Assembly (NCBI GenBank): GCA_964244295.1
Contig: CAXTIG010000013.1
Location: forward strand, 78,040-142,039
DNA: 64,000 bases
Direction: 5' to 3'
Source of the DNA: JAJAZB01 sp964244295
GTDB taxonomy: Bacteria > Bacteroidota > Bacteroidia > Cytophagales > Spirosomataceae
The notes under the pieces: model-generated
The model's input: only the letters and a program-made list of their open reading frames with translations
Told to the model about the DNA's origin: nothing
The model's database searches: none
Position numbers and translations under genes: made by a program
Shown: in pieces, positions 25,157 to 34,800 of the stretch
Layout: each line of letters opens with the position of its first letter
How positions within the stretch are numbered: the first letter of the stretch is position 1

Positions 25157-26500
25157 TTACGCCTGTTCCGCCTTCGCCTTAAACGCCTCCGCGTCGATGG
25201 CCTGCGTCACCACCGGGGCTTTTTCCCGAATCACCTCCATCACCTTGTCGGTGTACACCCGGTTGAACTGGTTGGTGAAGTTTTCGGGCTTGGTTTTGTC
25301 GTTGAGGTAGCTCACGGCCACGCGGTCGATCACGTCTTTCATCGAATCGTCGCCGCCTTCGTTGCCGGCGAAACCAAACTGGCTGCGGACCATCTCGCGG
25401 GTGCGCTCCAGCACTTCGGCGTATTCCACCTTCACGTCGGCGTCTTCGGCCACGCGGTTGCGGATGAGCGTCCAGCGGAGGTCTTCGGCGAATTTGTCGT
25501 AATCCTGCTCGATTTCTTCCGGCGAAATCTTGCCTTCGTTCGATTCCAGCAGCCAGGTTTTCAGAAATTCGTTGGGCAGGCTGATCTCGATGCTGTCGAG
25601 CAAGGCCCGGCGCAGGTCGTCGCGGAGCAGGAATTCGGCCTCGCGGCGGTAGTTGTCCTGCATGATGGCCGCCACTTGCTGGCGGAAATCCTCCTCGGTT
25701 TCCGCCTTGCCGGGGCCAAGTACTTTGTCGAAAAATTCGGGGTTTAGTTCAGCGACCCCGTTGCGGGTCGCGTCTTCGATTTCAAACGTGGCCTCGCCTT
25801 GCAGGGCGGCGGCTTCGTCTTCTTTTTTGCCCGTCGCCAGGGCCAGCGATTTGGCGTCGGCGAACAGCGACTGGAGGTCGAAACGCACCACATCGCCCTT
25901 GCCTTTGCCCACGAACAGGGCCAGGCTTTCGGGCGTCAGCTTGGCCGTCGGGATGGCCGATTTTTCTTCCATGCCCTCGCCCGAAAAGGTGCCGTACACC
26001 ATATCTCCCACCTCGATGCTCTCCACGTGGGTGTGCTCGCCGAAGCGCGACTTCAGGTCGGTGATGGTTTTGTCCAGTTCTTCGTCCGTCGCCTGAATTT
26101 CGTAGGCGGTCACGGGGTTGAGGGCCGAAAAATCGACTTCAAATTCCGAGGCCAGGCCCAGGTCGTAGCTGAACTCAAACTCGCGCTGGTGGTCCCAGTC
26201 CACGCGGCTGGCGGCGTCGCGGTCGGGCAGCGGGTCACCCACCACGGGGAGGCGATTTTCGCGGATGTAGTCGTTGACGGCCTTCGAGAGAATCCCGTTG
26301 ATTTCGTCCACCAGCAGGCTTTTGCCGTACATTTTCTGAATCAGCGCCGGGGGCACTTTGCCGGGCCGGAAGCCCTTGATGCTGGCTTTTTTGGCGTAAT
26401 CCTTCAGTTTTTTATCCACCTCCGGCTTGTAGTCGGCTTCGGCCAGGGCCACCTTCAGCGAAGCCTGCACGGGGCTGCTTTTTTCGAGCGAAACGATCAT
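25157..26500 (-). CDS. tig: Trigger factor, ribosome-associated chaperone
   Basis: A 447-residue chaperone that binds nascent chains at the ribosome exit. The N-terminal ribosome-binding domain carries the signature KKASIKGFRPGKVPPALIQK (about 38-57) followed by MYGKSLLVDEINGILS. The middle PPIase-like domain is degenerate (GDMVYGTFSGEGMEEKSAIP) with lengthy insertions, as is usual in Bacteroidota. The C-terminal helical arms follow. It is the upstream member of the tig-clpP-clpX group. The start MIVSLEKSSPVQASLKVAL is the usual one. Confidence 0.95.
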   Translation of the reverse strand: MIVSLEKSSPVQASLKVALAEADYKPEVDKKLKDYAKKASIKGFRPGKVPPALIQKMYGKSLLVDEINGILSKAVNDYIRENRLPVVGDPLPDRDAASRVDWDHQREFEFSYDLGLASEFEVDFSALNPVTAYEIQATDEELDKTITDLKSRFGEHTHVESIEVGDMVYGTFSGEGMEEKSAIPTAKLTPESLALFVGKGKGDVVRFDLQSLFADAKSLALATGKKEDEAAALQGEATFEIEDATRNGVAELNPEFFDKVLGPGKAETEEDFRQQVAAIMQDNYRREAEFLLRDDLRRALLDSIEISLPNEFLKTWLLESNEGKISPEEIEQDYDKFAEDLRWTLIRNRVAEDADVKVEYAEVLERTREMVRSQFGFAGNEGGDDSMKDVIDRVAVSYLNDKTKPENFTNQFNRVYTDKVMEVIREKAPVVTQAIDAEAFKAKAEQA

Positions 26501-26507
26501 AAAAAAA

Positions 26508-26595
26508 AGTTTTCAGTTTACGGTTTTCAGTTTTCAGTTAAACAGCCACCAACGGTCTTTCTCAACTGAAAACCATCAACTGAAAACTGAAAACT
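26508..26595. repeat. Intergenic palindrome, 'ACAGTTTTCAGT' family
   Basis: AGTTTTCAGTTTACGGTTTT and CAGTTTTCAGTT pair with AACTGAAAACTGAAAACT-like words at the other end. It sits in the leader of tig, next to the tRNA. Confidence 0.75.
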
Positions 26596-26603
26596 AATCT
26601 TCG

Positions 26604-26685
26604 TACGGGCGGGGAGACTCGAACTCCCATGCCTTGCGGCGCCAGATCCTAAGTCTGGTACGTCTACCAATTTCGCCACGCCCGT
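26604..26685 (-). tRNA. tRNA-Leu, anticodon TAG
   Basis: On the minus strand the acceptor stem ACGGGCG/CGCCCGT closes the molecule with discriminator A. The anticodon arm is CCAGA-CTTAGGA-TCTGG, giving anticodon TAG, which reads CUA/CUG leucine codons. A class II variable arm (about CGCCGCAAGGCAT) and the T-arm GGGAGTTCGAGTCTCCC follow. CCA is not encoded. The length of 82 nt is normal for tRNA-Leu. Confidence 0.95.
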
Positions 26686-26690
26686 GGATT

Positions 26691-26746
26691 GGAAGTGTGA
26701 GTTGTGAATTAAAAATCACCACTCACATTTCACAACTCACACTTCC
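26691..26746. repeat. Hairpin of 'GTGTGAGTTGTGA' words
   Basis: 26691-26707 pairs perfectly with 26730-26746 (17 bp). It shares the TGTGAATT and AAAAATCACCACTCAC words with the element inside queA (5647-5754). Confidence 0.85.
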
Positions 26747-26862
26747 ATTTTGGCCCGCAAAAATAGGGAATCTTCCCCGAAGGGCAAGGCTTCGGCTACG
26801 CTCGTTTAATTTTTCGGGTGGGGTTGCTGGCAAAACCGCGCCGTTTGTGTTAGTTTGGAGGT

Positions 26863-29133
26863 ATGATGGTCGCTACCCCCTCCAAGCCCGTGGATGTCAT
26901 TGACGCCGAAGCCGAACGGAAAGAAATCCTGAAACGCTACCGGCGGTTGCTGCGGGCGGCCAAGCCGTTTCTGAAAGACAACGACGCCAAACTCATCAAA
27001 AAGGCGTTTAACACCTCGCTCGAAGCGCACCAGGAAATGCGCCGTAAATCAGGCGAGCCGTACATCTACCACCCGCTGGCCGTGGCGCAGATTTGCGTCG
27101 AAGAAATTGGCCTCGGTACCACGTCCATCATCTGCGCGCTGCTCCACGACGTGGTCGAGGACACCGACACAGAAATTTCCGACATCGAGCGGATGTTTGG
27201 ACCGAAGGTGGCGACCATCATCGACGGGCTGACCAAGATTTCGGGCAATTTCGAGTTTGGCACCTCTCAGCAGGCCGAGAATTTTCGGAAAATGCTCCTC
27301 ACGCTCTCCGATGACGTGCGCGTGATTTTGATCAAACTCGCCGACCGCCTTCACAACATGCGCACGCTGGGCAGCATGGCCCGCGACAAGCAACTCAAAA
27401 TCGCCTCCGAAACGGCCTACCTCTACGCCCCGCTGGCCCACCGGCTGGGGCTGTACGCGATCAAGACCGAACTGGAGGATTTGTACCTGAAATACACCGA
27501 ACCGGCGGTGTACCGCGAAATCGCTGCCAAACTCCGCGCCACCCGCGCCGCCCGCGACCGCTTCATTGCCGGGTTTATCGCGCCCATCGAACGCGACTTG
27601 CAGGCCGCCGAGTTGCACTACACCGTGAAGGGGCGGCCCAAGAGCATCCACTCGATTTGGAACAAAATTAAAAAGCACAACACGCCTTTCGAGGAAATCT
27701 ACGATCTTTTCGCCGTGCGGGTGATTCTCGACGCCGACCCCGACCACGAAAAAGCCGTGTGCTGGCAGGCGTATTCGATCGTGACCGACCACTACACGCC
27801 CAATCCCAACCGCCTCCGCGACTGGATCAGCACGCCCCGCGCCAACGGCTACGAGTCGCTGCACACCACCGTGATGAGCAAATCGGGGCAGTGGGTGGAG
27901 GTGCAAATCCGCACCGAGCGGATGGACGAAATCGCCGAGAAAGGCTATGCCGCCCACTGGAAATACAAGGGCAACGACACGAAGACGGGCGAAAACATCG
28001 AATCCTGGCTCAGTCAGGTGCGCGACGTGCTGGCCCACTCCGACCGCTCGGCCATCGAGTTCATGAACGACTTCCGGAGCAGTCTGTACCAGGAAGAGGT
28101 GTTCGTGTTTACGCCCAAAGGCGATTTGAAAGTCTTGCAAAACGGAGCCACCGCGCTTGATTTTGCCTTCGATATCCACTCCCAGATCGGCTGCCGCTGC
28201 ATCGGGGCGAAGGTGAACGGCAAACTGGAAGGCATCAGCCACGTGTTGAAAAACGGCGACCAAATCGAAATCCTGACCTCGGCCAAGCAGAAGCCTTCGG
28301 AAGACTGGCTCAAATTCGTCGTTACCTCGAAGGCCAAAGCCCGGATCAAAGACGCCATCAAGGAAGAAAACCGCAGCCACGTGACCGACGGCCGCGACCT
28401 GGTGGCGAAAAAACTCAAGATCCTCGGCGCGGGCGACCTCACGCTCGAAGTGATCAACCAACTCCGCACGTACTTCGAGGCGAAGGACACCAACGATTTG
28501 TTTTACCGCTTCGGAAAAGCCTACCTCCACCCCGACGAACTCAAAAAGTGGAAATCCGACCGCGAAGCCCGGCAGCGCAACCAGGAAGACAAAGCCCGCA
28601 CCGGCCTGACGGTGGAAGACGGCAAGAGTTTCCAGAAAGTGATGCGCAAGCTCCACGGCGAGCGCAGCGACTCCGACTTGCTGCTCATCGGCGAGGACAT
28701 GGACAAATTCGACTACACCCTCGCCAAGTGCTGCAACCCCATCCCCGGCGACGAGGTGTTCGGCTTCGTGACCATCAACGAAGGCATCAAAATTCACAAA
28801 ACCACCTGCCCCAACGCCCTGGAGTTGATGTCGAACCACGGCAACCGCATCATCAAGGCCAAGTGGACTTCCCAGCTCGAACTGGCCTTCCTGGCCGGGC
28901 TGCGCATCACCGGCACCGACCGCGTGGGGATCGTCAACGACGTGACCCGGATTATTTCCAACGAACTGAAGGTGAATATGCGCTCCATCACCGTCGATTC
29001 CAAAGACGGCATTTTCGAGGGTCAAATCAAGTTGTACGTCCACGACACGGCCCACCTCGACACGCTCATTCGCAAGTTGGAGAAGGTGAAGGGCGTGGTG
29101 AAGGTGATCCGGTTTGAGTATGTGGATGCGTGA
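26863..29133 (+). CDS. Bifunctional (p)ppGpp synthetase/hydrolase (RelA/SpoT family)
   Basis: A 756-residue stringent-response enzyme that makes and degrades (p)ppGpp. Order: HD hydrolase domain with YIYHPLAVAQIC and LLHDVVEDTD; synthetase domain with KGRPKSIHSIWNK, YDLFAVRVILD and YESLHTTVM; TGS domain from VFVFTPKGDLKVL; a zinc-finger-like segment (CCNPIPGDEV); and a C-terminal ACT domain (RVGIVNDVTRIISNELKVNM). Both catalytic halves look intact, as in the single long Rel of many Bacteroidota. About 145 bp of its 3' end, including the downstream hairpin, appear again in decayed form at 29962-30104 beyond the xisH-xisI pair. Confidence 0.96.
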   Translation: MMVATPSKPVDVIDAEAERKEILKRYRRLLRAAKPFLKDNDAKLIKKAFNTSLEAHQEMRRKSGEPYIYHPLAVAQICVEEIGLGTTSIICALLHDVVEDTDTEISDIERMFGPKVATIIDGLTKISGNFEFGTSQQAENFRKMLLTLSDDVRVILIKLADRLHNMRTLGSMARDKQLKIASETAYLYAPLAHRLGLYAIKTELEDLYLKYTEPAVYREIAAKLRATRAARDRFIAGFIAPIERDLQAAELHYTVKGRPKSIHSIWNKIKKHNTPFEEIYDLFAVRVILDADPDHEKAVCWQAYSIVTDHYTPNPNRLRDWISTPRANGYESLHTTVMSKSGQWVEVQIRTERMDEIAEKGYAAHWKYKGNDTKTGENIESWLSQVRDVLAHSDRSAIEFMNDFRSSLYQEEVFVFTPKGDLKVLQNGATALDFAFDIHSQIGCRCIGAKVNGKLEGISHVLKNGDQIEILTSAKQKPSEDWLKFVVTSKAKARIKDAIKEENRSHVTDGRDLVAKKLKILGAGDLTLEVINQLRTYFEAKDTNDLFYRFGKAYLHPDELKKWKSDREARQRNQEDKARTGLTVEDGKSFQKVMRKLHGERSDSDLLLIGEDMDKFDYTLAKCCNPIPGDEVFGFVTINEGIKIHKTTCPNALELMSNHGNRIIKAKWTSQLELAFLAGLRITGTDRVGIVNDVTRIISNELKVNMRSITVDSKDGIFEGQIKLYVHDTAHLDTLIRKLEKVKGVVKVIRFEYVDA

Positions 29134-29222
29134 ACGAAGCTTCCCGAAATCGGAACGCCGACCGGATTTATACCCAGCGTGGAACGCTTTCAGGAAGCTG
29201 ATATTTAATCCAGGCTGCACTC

Positions 29223-29636
29223 ATGGCGAAAGACCTCTACCATCAGGCCGTAAAACGAGCGTTGGAAAAAGAGGGGTGGCGAATCACCCACGACCCCTAT
29301 TCGCTAAAAGTCGGGCGGATTCGACTGTTCATCGATTTGGGAGCCGAACGCGTGGTTGCTGCCGAACGGGGTAACGAAAAGATTGCCGTTGAAATAAAAT
29401 CATTCACCGACGATTCGCCGGTATCGGCTTTTCATGAAGCCGTTGGGCAGTATGACAATTACCTGCTTGCCCTCGAAGATGAGGAACCGGATCGCCTCTT
29501 GTTCCTGGCCATTCCAAACTACATTTACGAAAGCTTTTTCCAGGAACCTTTTGTGCAGAAAGTAGTAGCCCGAAAATTCATAAAATTGATTGTTTACCAA
29601 CCCGAAACTGAGGAACTGCTGCTATGGAAACGCTAA
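29223..29636 (+). CDS. xisH: XisH family protein
   Basis: A 137-residue protein matching the XisH family, named for a factor needed for fdxN-element excision in Anabaena heterocysts. The N-terminal segment MAKDLYHQAVKRALEKEGW is followed by ITHDPYSLKVG and then a PD-(D/E)xK-like core IDLGAERVVAAERGNEKIAV and EIKSF. VGQYDNYLLAL and LLFLAIPNYIYESFFQEP are family-typical. It overlaps xisI by 13 bases, the usual arrangement. The pair sits between the (p)ppGpp synthetase gene and a decayed copy of that gene's 3' end. XisH/XisI pairs are widespread and mostly of unknown role outside cyanobacteria. Confidence 0.92.
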   Translation: MAKDLYHQAVKRALEKEGWRITHDPYSLKVGRIRLFIDLGAERVVAAERGNEKIAVEIKSFTDDSPVSAFHEAVGQYDNYLLALEDEEPDRLLFLAIPNYIYESFFQEPFVQKVVARKFIKLIVYQPETEELLLWKR

Positions 29637-29947
29637 AAAAGTACCAGCAGATCGTGATTGATTTTCTGGAAGAATACGCCCGCATTCGTTACGCCAATGG
29701 GCCTGAACTCGAACAGCAGGTCCTTGCCGACCGCGAACGCAACCATTTTCAACTGGTAAGCGTCGGGTGGCATCAGGGCCGGTTCGTCCACGAGGTGGTG
29801 TTTCACTTTGACATCAAAGAAGGCAAAGTTTTCATTCAACAAAATTGGTCGGATCTTCGTCTGGTCAACGAACTGACAGCCCGGGGCATTTCGTCCAGCG
29901 ACATCGTCGTCGGGTCAATGCCCGCCCTGGCACCGACTCCGGCTTAG
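29624..29947 (+). CDS. xisI: XisI family protein
   Basis: A 107-residue partner of XisH. The family order is complete: METLKKYQQIVIDFLEEYAR, then VLADRERNHFQLVSVGW, RFVHEVVFHFDIKEGKVFIQ, and the C-terminal ELTARGISSSDIVVG. Its ATG lies inside the xisH 3' end, so translation is probably coupled. It is probably soluble and forms a complex with XisH. No integrase or excisable element is recognisable around the pair, so an excision role here is not shown. Confidence 0.92.
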   Translation: METLKKYQQIVIDFLEEYARIRYANGPELEQQVLADRERNHFQLVSVGWHQGRFVHEVVFHFDIKEGKVFIQQNWSDLRLVNELTARGISSSDIVVGSMPALAPTPA

Positions 29948-29961
29948 CAACGACCGTGTGT

Positions 29962-30104
29962 AGGGTAAATCAAGCGTTACGTCCACGACACGGCCCACCT
30001 CGATACGCTCATCCGTAAGCTTGATGAAGAGGGTGGTGAAGGTGATCCGGTTTGAGTACGTGGATGCGTGAGCGAAACTTCCCGAAATCGGAACGCCGAC
30101 CGGT
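29962..30104 (+). pseudogene. Decayed second copy of the (p)ppGpp synthetase gene's 3' end
   Basis: The bases match about 29022-29166 (TACGTCCACGACACGGCCCA, GTGGTGAAGGTGATCC, and past the stop ATCGGAACGCCGACCGG) with scattered substitutions and a deletion of about five bases that shifts the frame. It encodes a broken end of the ACT domain. Confidence 0.85.
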
Positions 30105-30195
30105 TTAAAACTTTCGGGAAGTTAGACTGGGATTGTGCCGCACAATCGCCAAGTTAGCAAATAGTCAATCTGACCTCATTCTTCATTCCGCCCTT

Positions 30196-30345
30196 TTCAC
30201 GCCCAAACCAACGGGCCAGGGCACGGGATTAGGGCTTTCGTTGAGCTATGACATCATCACCAAAGGCCACGGCGGAACCATCACGGTGGAGAGCCAGGAA
30301 GGTGCAGGCACTACGTTTATAGCCTCACTCCCCGTTTTACACTGA
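30196..30345 (+). pseudogene. Histidine-kinase 3' remnant, left of the ATPase gene
   Basis: It encodes KPTGQGTGLGLSLSYDII, then TKGHGGTITVESQEGAGTTF and a stop: the F-box/G2 part and last strand of the HATPase domain shared by the kinases at 31.9-55.8 kb. The N-box, G1 box and H-box are absent. The sequence before 30190 has no kinase similarity. Confidence 0.85.
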
Positions 30346-30368
30346 AAACCGGAAAGCAAACTGGGGTC

Positions 30369-30409
30369 GTTTGGACAAATACGGAATTTAATTCCATATT
30401 TGTCCAAAC
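30369..30409. promoter_or_regulatory. Palindrome directly before the ATPase gene
   Basis: GTTTGGACAAATACGGAATT pairs with AATTCCATATTTGTCCAAAC with one mismatch, ten bases before the ATG. It may be an operator or promoter region; it lacks a T-tract on the coding side. Confidence 0.5.
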
Positions 30410-30419
30410 TGCTTCCCCC

Positions 30420-31580
30420 ATGATTGAACGACTGGCGGCCGAACGGCTTACCCGGCTGGCAAAAACCTTTCGGAGCGTGGCCGTGGCTGGACCCCGGCAA
30501 AGCGGAAAAACAACGCTTTGCCGGGCTGTATTTCCCGAAAAAACCTACGTTTCGCTGGAGAATCCTGACACGCTGGAATTTGCCAACAGTGACCCGCGCG
30601 GGTTTCTGGCGCAGTACGCCACCGGGAATGGGGCTATTCTGGACGAAATCCAGAAAGCGCCCCACCTGTTTTCGTACCTGCAACAAATCCTGGACGAAAC
30701 CAACCAGAAAGGGCGGTTTATCCTGACGGGTTCCAACAACTTTTTGCTCCAGGAAAACATCACCCAAACGCTCTCGGGACGGATTGCCTACCTGCAACTG
30801 CTGCCCCTGTCGCTGGGGGAGTTAAAAGCGAGCGGGCACCTCAAACCCGATTACGCCTGGCACGTCGTAGCGGGGGGCTACCCCGAAGTGATTGCCGAGG
30901 CGATAGACCCGACCGACTGGTACCTGAACTACATCAGCACGTACATCGAACGGGATGTGCGGCAACTTAAAAACATCAGTAACCTGGCGCAATTCACCAA
31001 ATTGGTCAGGATGTGTGCCGGGCGCACCAGCCAAATCCTCAACATGACGGCCTTGTCCAACGATTGCGGTATCGACCAGAAAACCGTGGCGGCCTGGTTG
31101 GGGGTGTTGCAAAGCAGCTACATCATCTACCTCCTGAAACCCTACTTCAACAATTTCAATAAACGGATTACCAAAACGCCGAAGCTCTATTTCTACGATA
31201 CGGGGGTGGCTTGTACGCTGTTGGGCATTAAACGGGCCGACCAGATCGCGATGCACGCCGCCAAAGGGCCGTTGTTTGAAAACCTGATCGTCAGCGAATT
31301 GCTCAAAGTCCGATTCAACCGGGGCGAACCCGATACGCTGTTTTATTGGCGGGATAAAACGGGCCACGAAGTAGATATCCTGACCGAAGACGAAGGGAAA
31401 CTGACCGCCATCGAGCTAAAGGCAGGCGAAACCATCAATCCTGATTTCTTCAAGGGACTCGACTACTTTGCTGCCTTAGAAGCCGGGGGTGTGGAAAAAC
31501 GATTGGTCTACGGCGGAGACCAATCCCAAACCCGCAGCAGCGGCATCCGCATAACCCCCTGGAACAAGCTGTTTGAATAG
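30420..31580 (+). CDS. AAA-family ATPase with DUF4143 domain
   Basis: A 386-residue protein. The N-terminal ATPase has Walker A AGPRQSGKTTL (Lys30), Walker B AILDEIQKAP and a sensor-like RFILTGSNNF. The C-terminal DUF4143 part includes YISTYIERDVRQLKNISNLA, PKLYFYDTGVACTLLGI, LFENLIVSELLK and the PD-(D/E)xK-like end TLFYWRDKTGHEVDILTE and TAIELKAG. The family is very common in bacteria and archaea, often in mobile regions, with an unclear role. The gene is bracketed by two kinase tail remnants (30196-30345 and 31587-31889), so it looks like an insertion into, or next to, a kinase gene. Confidence 0.92.
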   Translation: MIERLAAERLTRLAKTFRSVAVAGPRQSGKTTLCRAVFPEKTYVSLENPDTLEFANSDPRGFLAQYATGNGAILDEIQKAPHLFSYLQQILDETNQKGRFILTGSNNFLLQENITQTLSGRIAYLQLLPLSLGELKASGHLKPDYAWHVVAGGYPEVIAEAIDPTDWYLNYISTYIERDVRQLKNISNLAQFTKLVRMCAGRTSQILNMTALSNDCGIDQKTVAAWLGVLQSSYIIYLLKPYFNNFNKRITKTPKLYFYDTGVACTLLGIKRADQIAMHAAKGPLFENLIVSELLKVRFNRGEPDTLFYWRDKTGHEVDILTEDEGKLTAIELKAGETINPDFFKGLDYFAALEAGGVEKRLVYGGDQSQTRSSGIRITPWNKLFE

Positions 31581-31586
31581 ACCTCC

Positions 31587-31889
31587 GTTTCCGGGAAGAA
31601 AAACCAACCGTCTGATCACTATCAACCGACGGTGGGCGTGCGTACGCAGCGAAGAAACGGGAAAATCGTAATTTGCGTCAGCGACAACGGCACGGGGATG
31701 CCCGAAGCGGTAAAGGCGAAGATTTTCCAGCCCTTTTTCACCACCAAACCCACCGGGCAAGGCACGGGGCTGGGCTTGTCACTGAGCTATGACATCGTGA
31801 CGAAGGGCCACGGCGGCACGCTGACGGTGGAGAGTCGGGAAGGCGAGGGGACGACATTTTTGATATATTTACCCGCTCCTTCCCTCTGA
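31587..31889 (+). pseudogene. Histidine-kinase 3' remnant, right of the ATPase gene
   Basis: The bases follow 39285-39570 of the 37335 kinase closely, starting in the middle of the HATPase domain. The first part has a frame break. From 31632 it reads VGVRTQRRNGKIVICVSDNG, then TGMPEAVKAKIFQPFFTTKP and GQGTGLGLSLSYDIVTKG to a stop. There is no start region or sensor. It ends two bases before the next kinase ATG. Confidence 0.88.
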
Positions 31890-31891
31890 CG

Positions 31892-34800
31892 ATGAACTTG
31901 TTCTACCTCCTCGCCACGCTATCGCTCTGGCTTCTTTTGCCGTCCAGCCTACCGGCTCAACCCCACCGCTCCACGGCCGCTGCGCCCCCCGCACGCACCC
32001 CCCCGCCCCCGCGCATCCGCTTCGAGCACCTGACCGTGGCCGATGGCCTGCCCGAAAACTCGGTTCGGTGCCTGATTCAAGACCACCTGGGCTTTATGTG
32101 GCTGGGTACGCAAAACGGGCTGGTGCGCTACGACGGCAGCCAGATGACCGTCTTTCGGTACGATCCGAAGAGTCCGTTCAGCCTGAAAGGGCGGCAAATA
32201 CGCGCGCTGCTCGAAGACCGCAACGGCGATATCTGGGTGGGCTGCGAAAGCCTGTTTCGCTTTGAGCGGGCCACCGGACGGTTTATCGAGTATCCCCGGC
32301 AAGGCCCTGAACGAACCGCCCCCAATGATCGAACGGATTTTATTCATGAAGACCGAAAGGGCAATCTCTGGACGATCACGAACCGCAACAACTTTACAGC
32401 CCAGGTACTCGACCGGCTCGATTCGCGTACCCGAACCTGGACGTATTTTCGCCATAACCCCAAAGACCCACACACGCTGGCGGCCAACAACATCTACACG
32501 GCCCGGGCCAATGTGTCCGTTACGGCGGTTGAAGAAGACCCAAACGGCAATCTATGGGTAGTAACGCAGGGCGAGACCGAAAACACCCTGCATCGCTTCG
32601 ATTTCGGGCGAAACCGCTTTGAGCGCGTCCGCCCGAAGTTGTCGGCTGAAGGGGCCAACCGATTTCGGAAAATTGGTTTCACGACCTCCATCAACGGCCA
32701 GCTTTACCTCTCCAGCCTTGAGCAGGGCCTGTTTCGGCTAGACCCGAAAACCGGGCAGATGGCCCACTTCCGGCACGACCCGGCCAACCCGGCCAGTTTA
32801 GCCTGTGATACCATCACGCAGGTGTATCAGGCCCGCGACGGGCAAATCTGGGTGCCGCATACGCAGGGCGTGGACCGGTTCGATCCCCGAACGGGCCGCT
32901 TTACCCACTTTCTGGCTAAATCTAACGACCCCACCACGCCCAGCCCGGGACTGCTCAGACTGTTGCACGAAATGCCTAATGGCGACATCTGGTTTGTAAC
33001 GTTCAACGGTTTGAACCTGTACCACCGGCAAAGCGGACGGTTTGTGCGCTACGAGTTTGATCCCGCAGCGGGCGACGGAACGCTGCATGGGTTTGGCCTT
33101 TTTTCGTTTCTGGTGGACCGAACGGGGCTGGTCTGGGCGGGGTCGTTCCGGGGCGGGCTGAACAAACAAAGCCGCATCGCCCGCTTTCCGCTGCTGACCA
33201 ACGACCCCAAAAACTCCAACAGCCTGCAAAGCAGCAACGTTACCGTGGTGTACGAAGCGCCCTCCGAGCCGGGCGTCATCTGGTTCGGCTCCGACAAGGG
33301 CTTAGACCGGCTCGACAAAAAAACGGGCCAATACACCCACTACCGGCACGATAGCCTGAGCCGGTTCTCGCTCGGCCAAGGGCTCATTACGGCCATCGCC
33401 GAAGATAAAAAGGGACGCTTCTGGGTTGGAACGGGTGCCAATGGGCTGTACCAGATGAACCGCAAAACAGGCCGGTTTACCCGCTTGCTGCCTGACCCCA
33501 AAAAGAACCCCAACGAATCGCAGTTGCAGTACATCAATACGCTGCTGCCGGTCAAAGACGGTACCCTCTGGGTATCCGGTCTTGGCGAACTGGTTCACCT
33601 CAACCCCGACCGCCAAACCTACGTGTACTACAATGAATCCGACAGTACCTATGCCCCCGCCCTGTTTGCCCAGCTTGCCGGGCTGGCCGTGCCGCCCCGC
33701 CAACTGGCGGCCATTCTGCACCCGCAAGGAGCGGTGGATAAAATCGTTCCGTTTAGCGTAGCGAAACCCACTGACGTATGCGTGGTATCGGGTGGTAGTC
33801 TGCAGCCACCGAATACCCGGTGGGATTATGGCTGGTTAGAAGATGCCAATGGCCGGGTGGTTTGGAGCATGACCCCGGAAAACAGCAAAAGCGATGGGGT
33901 ATCAAACCGGCGTATGCAAGTGCAGACACTTCGGCTTCCGGCAGGGTCCTATCGCCTGCGATACAAGTCCGACCCGGTTTATTACTACGGTTCCTGGCCA
34001 TTTGGTCCGCCAAGTCATCCTGAATACCAAGGCATTCAACTGCTGATTATTACGCCCGCCGAAAGTCGGCAACTGGCCGCCCTCATCCGTCAGCCGTATT
34101 TCCGGCCTGGCTTGTCGGATGAAACCATTTTTACGCTGCGGGAAGACCGGGCCGGGCATATCTGGAATGGCTCGAACAACGGGGGCGTGTTTCGGATGAA
34201 TCCCCGTACCGGTCAGTTCAACACGTACCAGAATCTGTTCAGTGGACCAAACTGTGTCATTTCGTTGCTGGAAGACCCGCAGGCGGGCGGTTTCTGGGTG
34301 GGTGATTACCTTCACGGGTTACTGTTTTTAGACCAAAACGGCAACATTACCCGGCAGTATGCGGCTGGTAGCGGTCTGTCAGCCAACTCGGTGCGGGGTA
34401 TTGCCCGCGACGAAGGAGGGAACCTCTGGGTTACGACCAACAAGGGCTTGGTACGCTTTCATCCCAAAACCGAGCAGTTTCGGGTGTTCAGCGGGGCCAA
34501 CGGTGTGCAGGATTTTGAACACAGCCCCTCCGAAAATGTATTCCGGGCGAGCGACGGCGAATTGTACGTGGCGGGCGAAAAAGGCGTTCATGCCTTCTAC
34601 CCGAAGCAATTTCAGGCCGATGCCTTCGCGCCCCCCGTCGTGCTGACCGATTTAGCCATCAACGGCCAGCCCGCCACCCTGGGGGAGGACGGTCAACTAC
34701 CCGCGCACGTCTCCGTCGCTAAGGAAATCACGCTGTCCCACGACCAGAACGACCTGACTTTCCACTTTGCGGCGTTGGCCTACAACCAGGGCAAAGAGTG

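Noticed and set aside
27049..29220. A 723-residue open frame on the minus strand
   Set aside because: It is the antisense shadow of the (p)ppGpp synthetase gene. Composition is His/Val/Gly/Asp-rich with no motif, typical of GC-rich antisense frames.
30196..30345. Treating the kinase tail as a stand-alone small ATP-binding protein
   Set aside because: It has only the last part of the HATPase domain, without the N-box or G1 box, and could not bind ATP.
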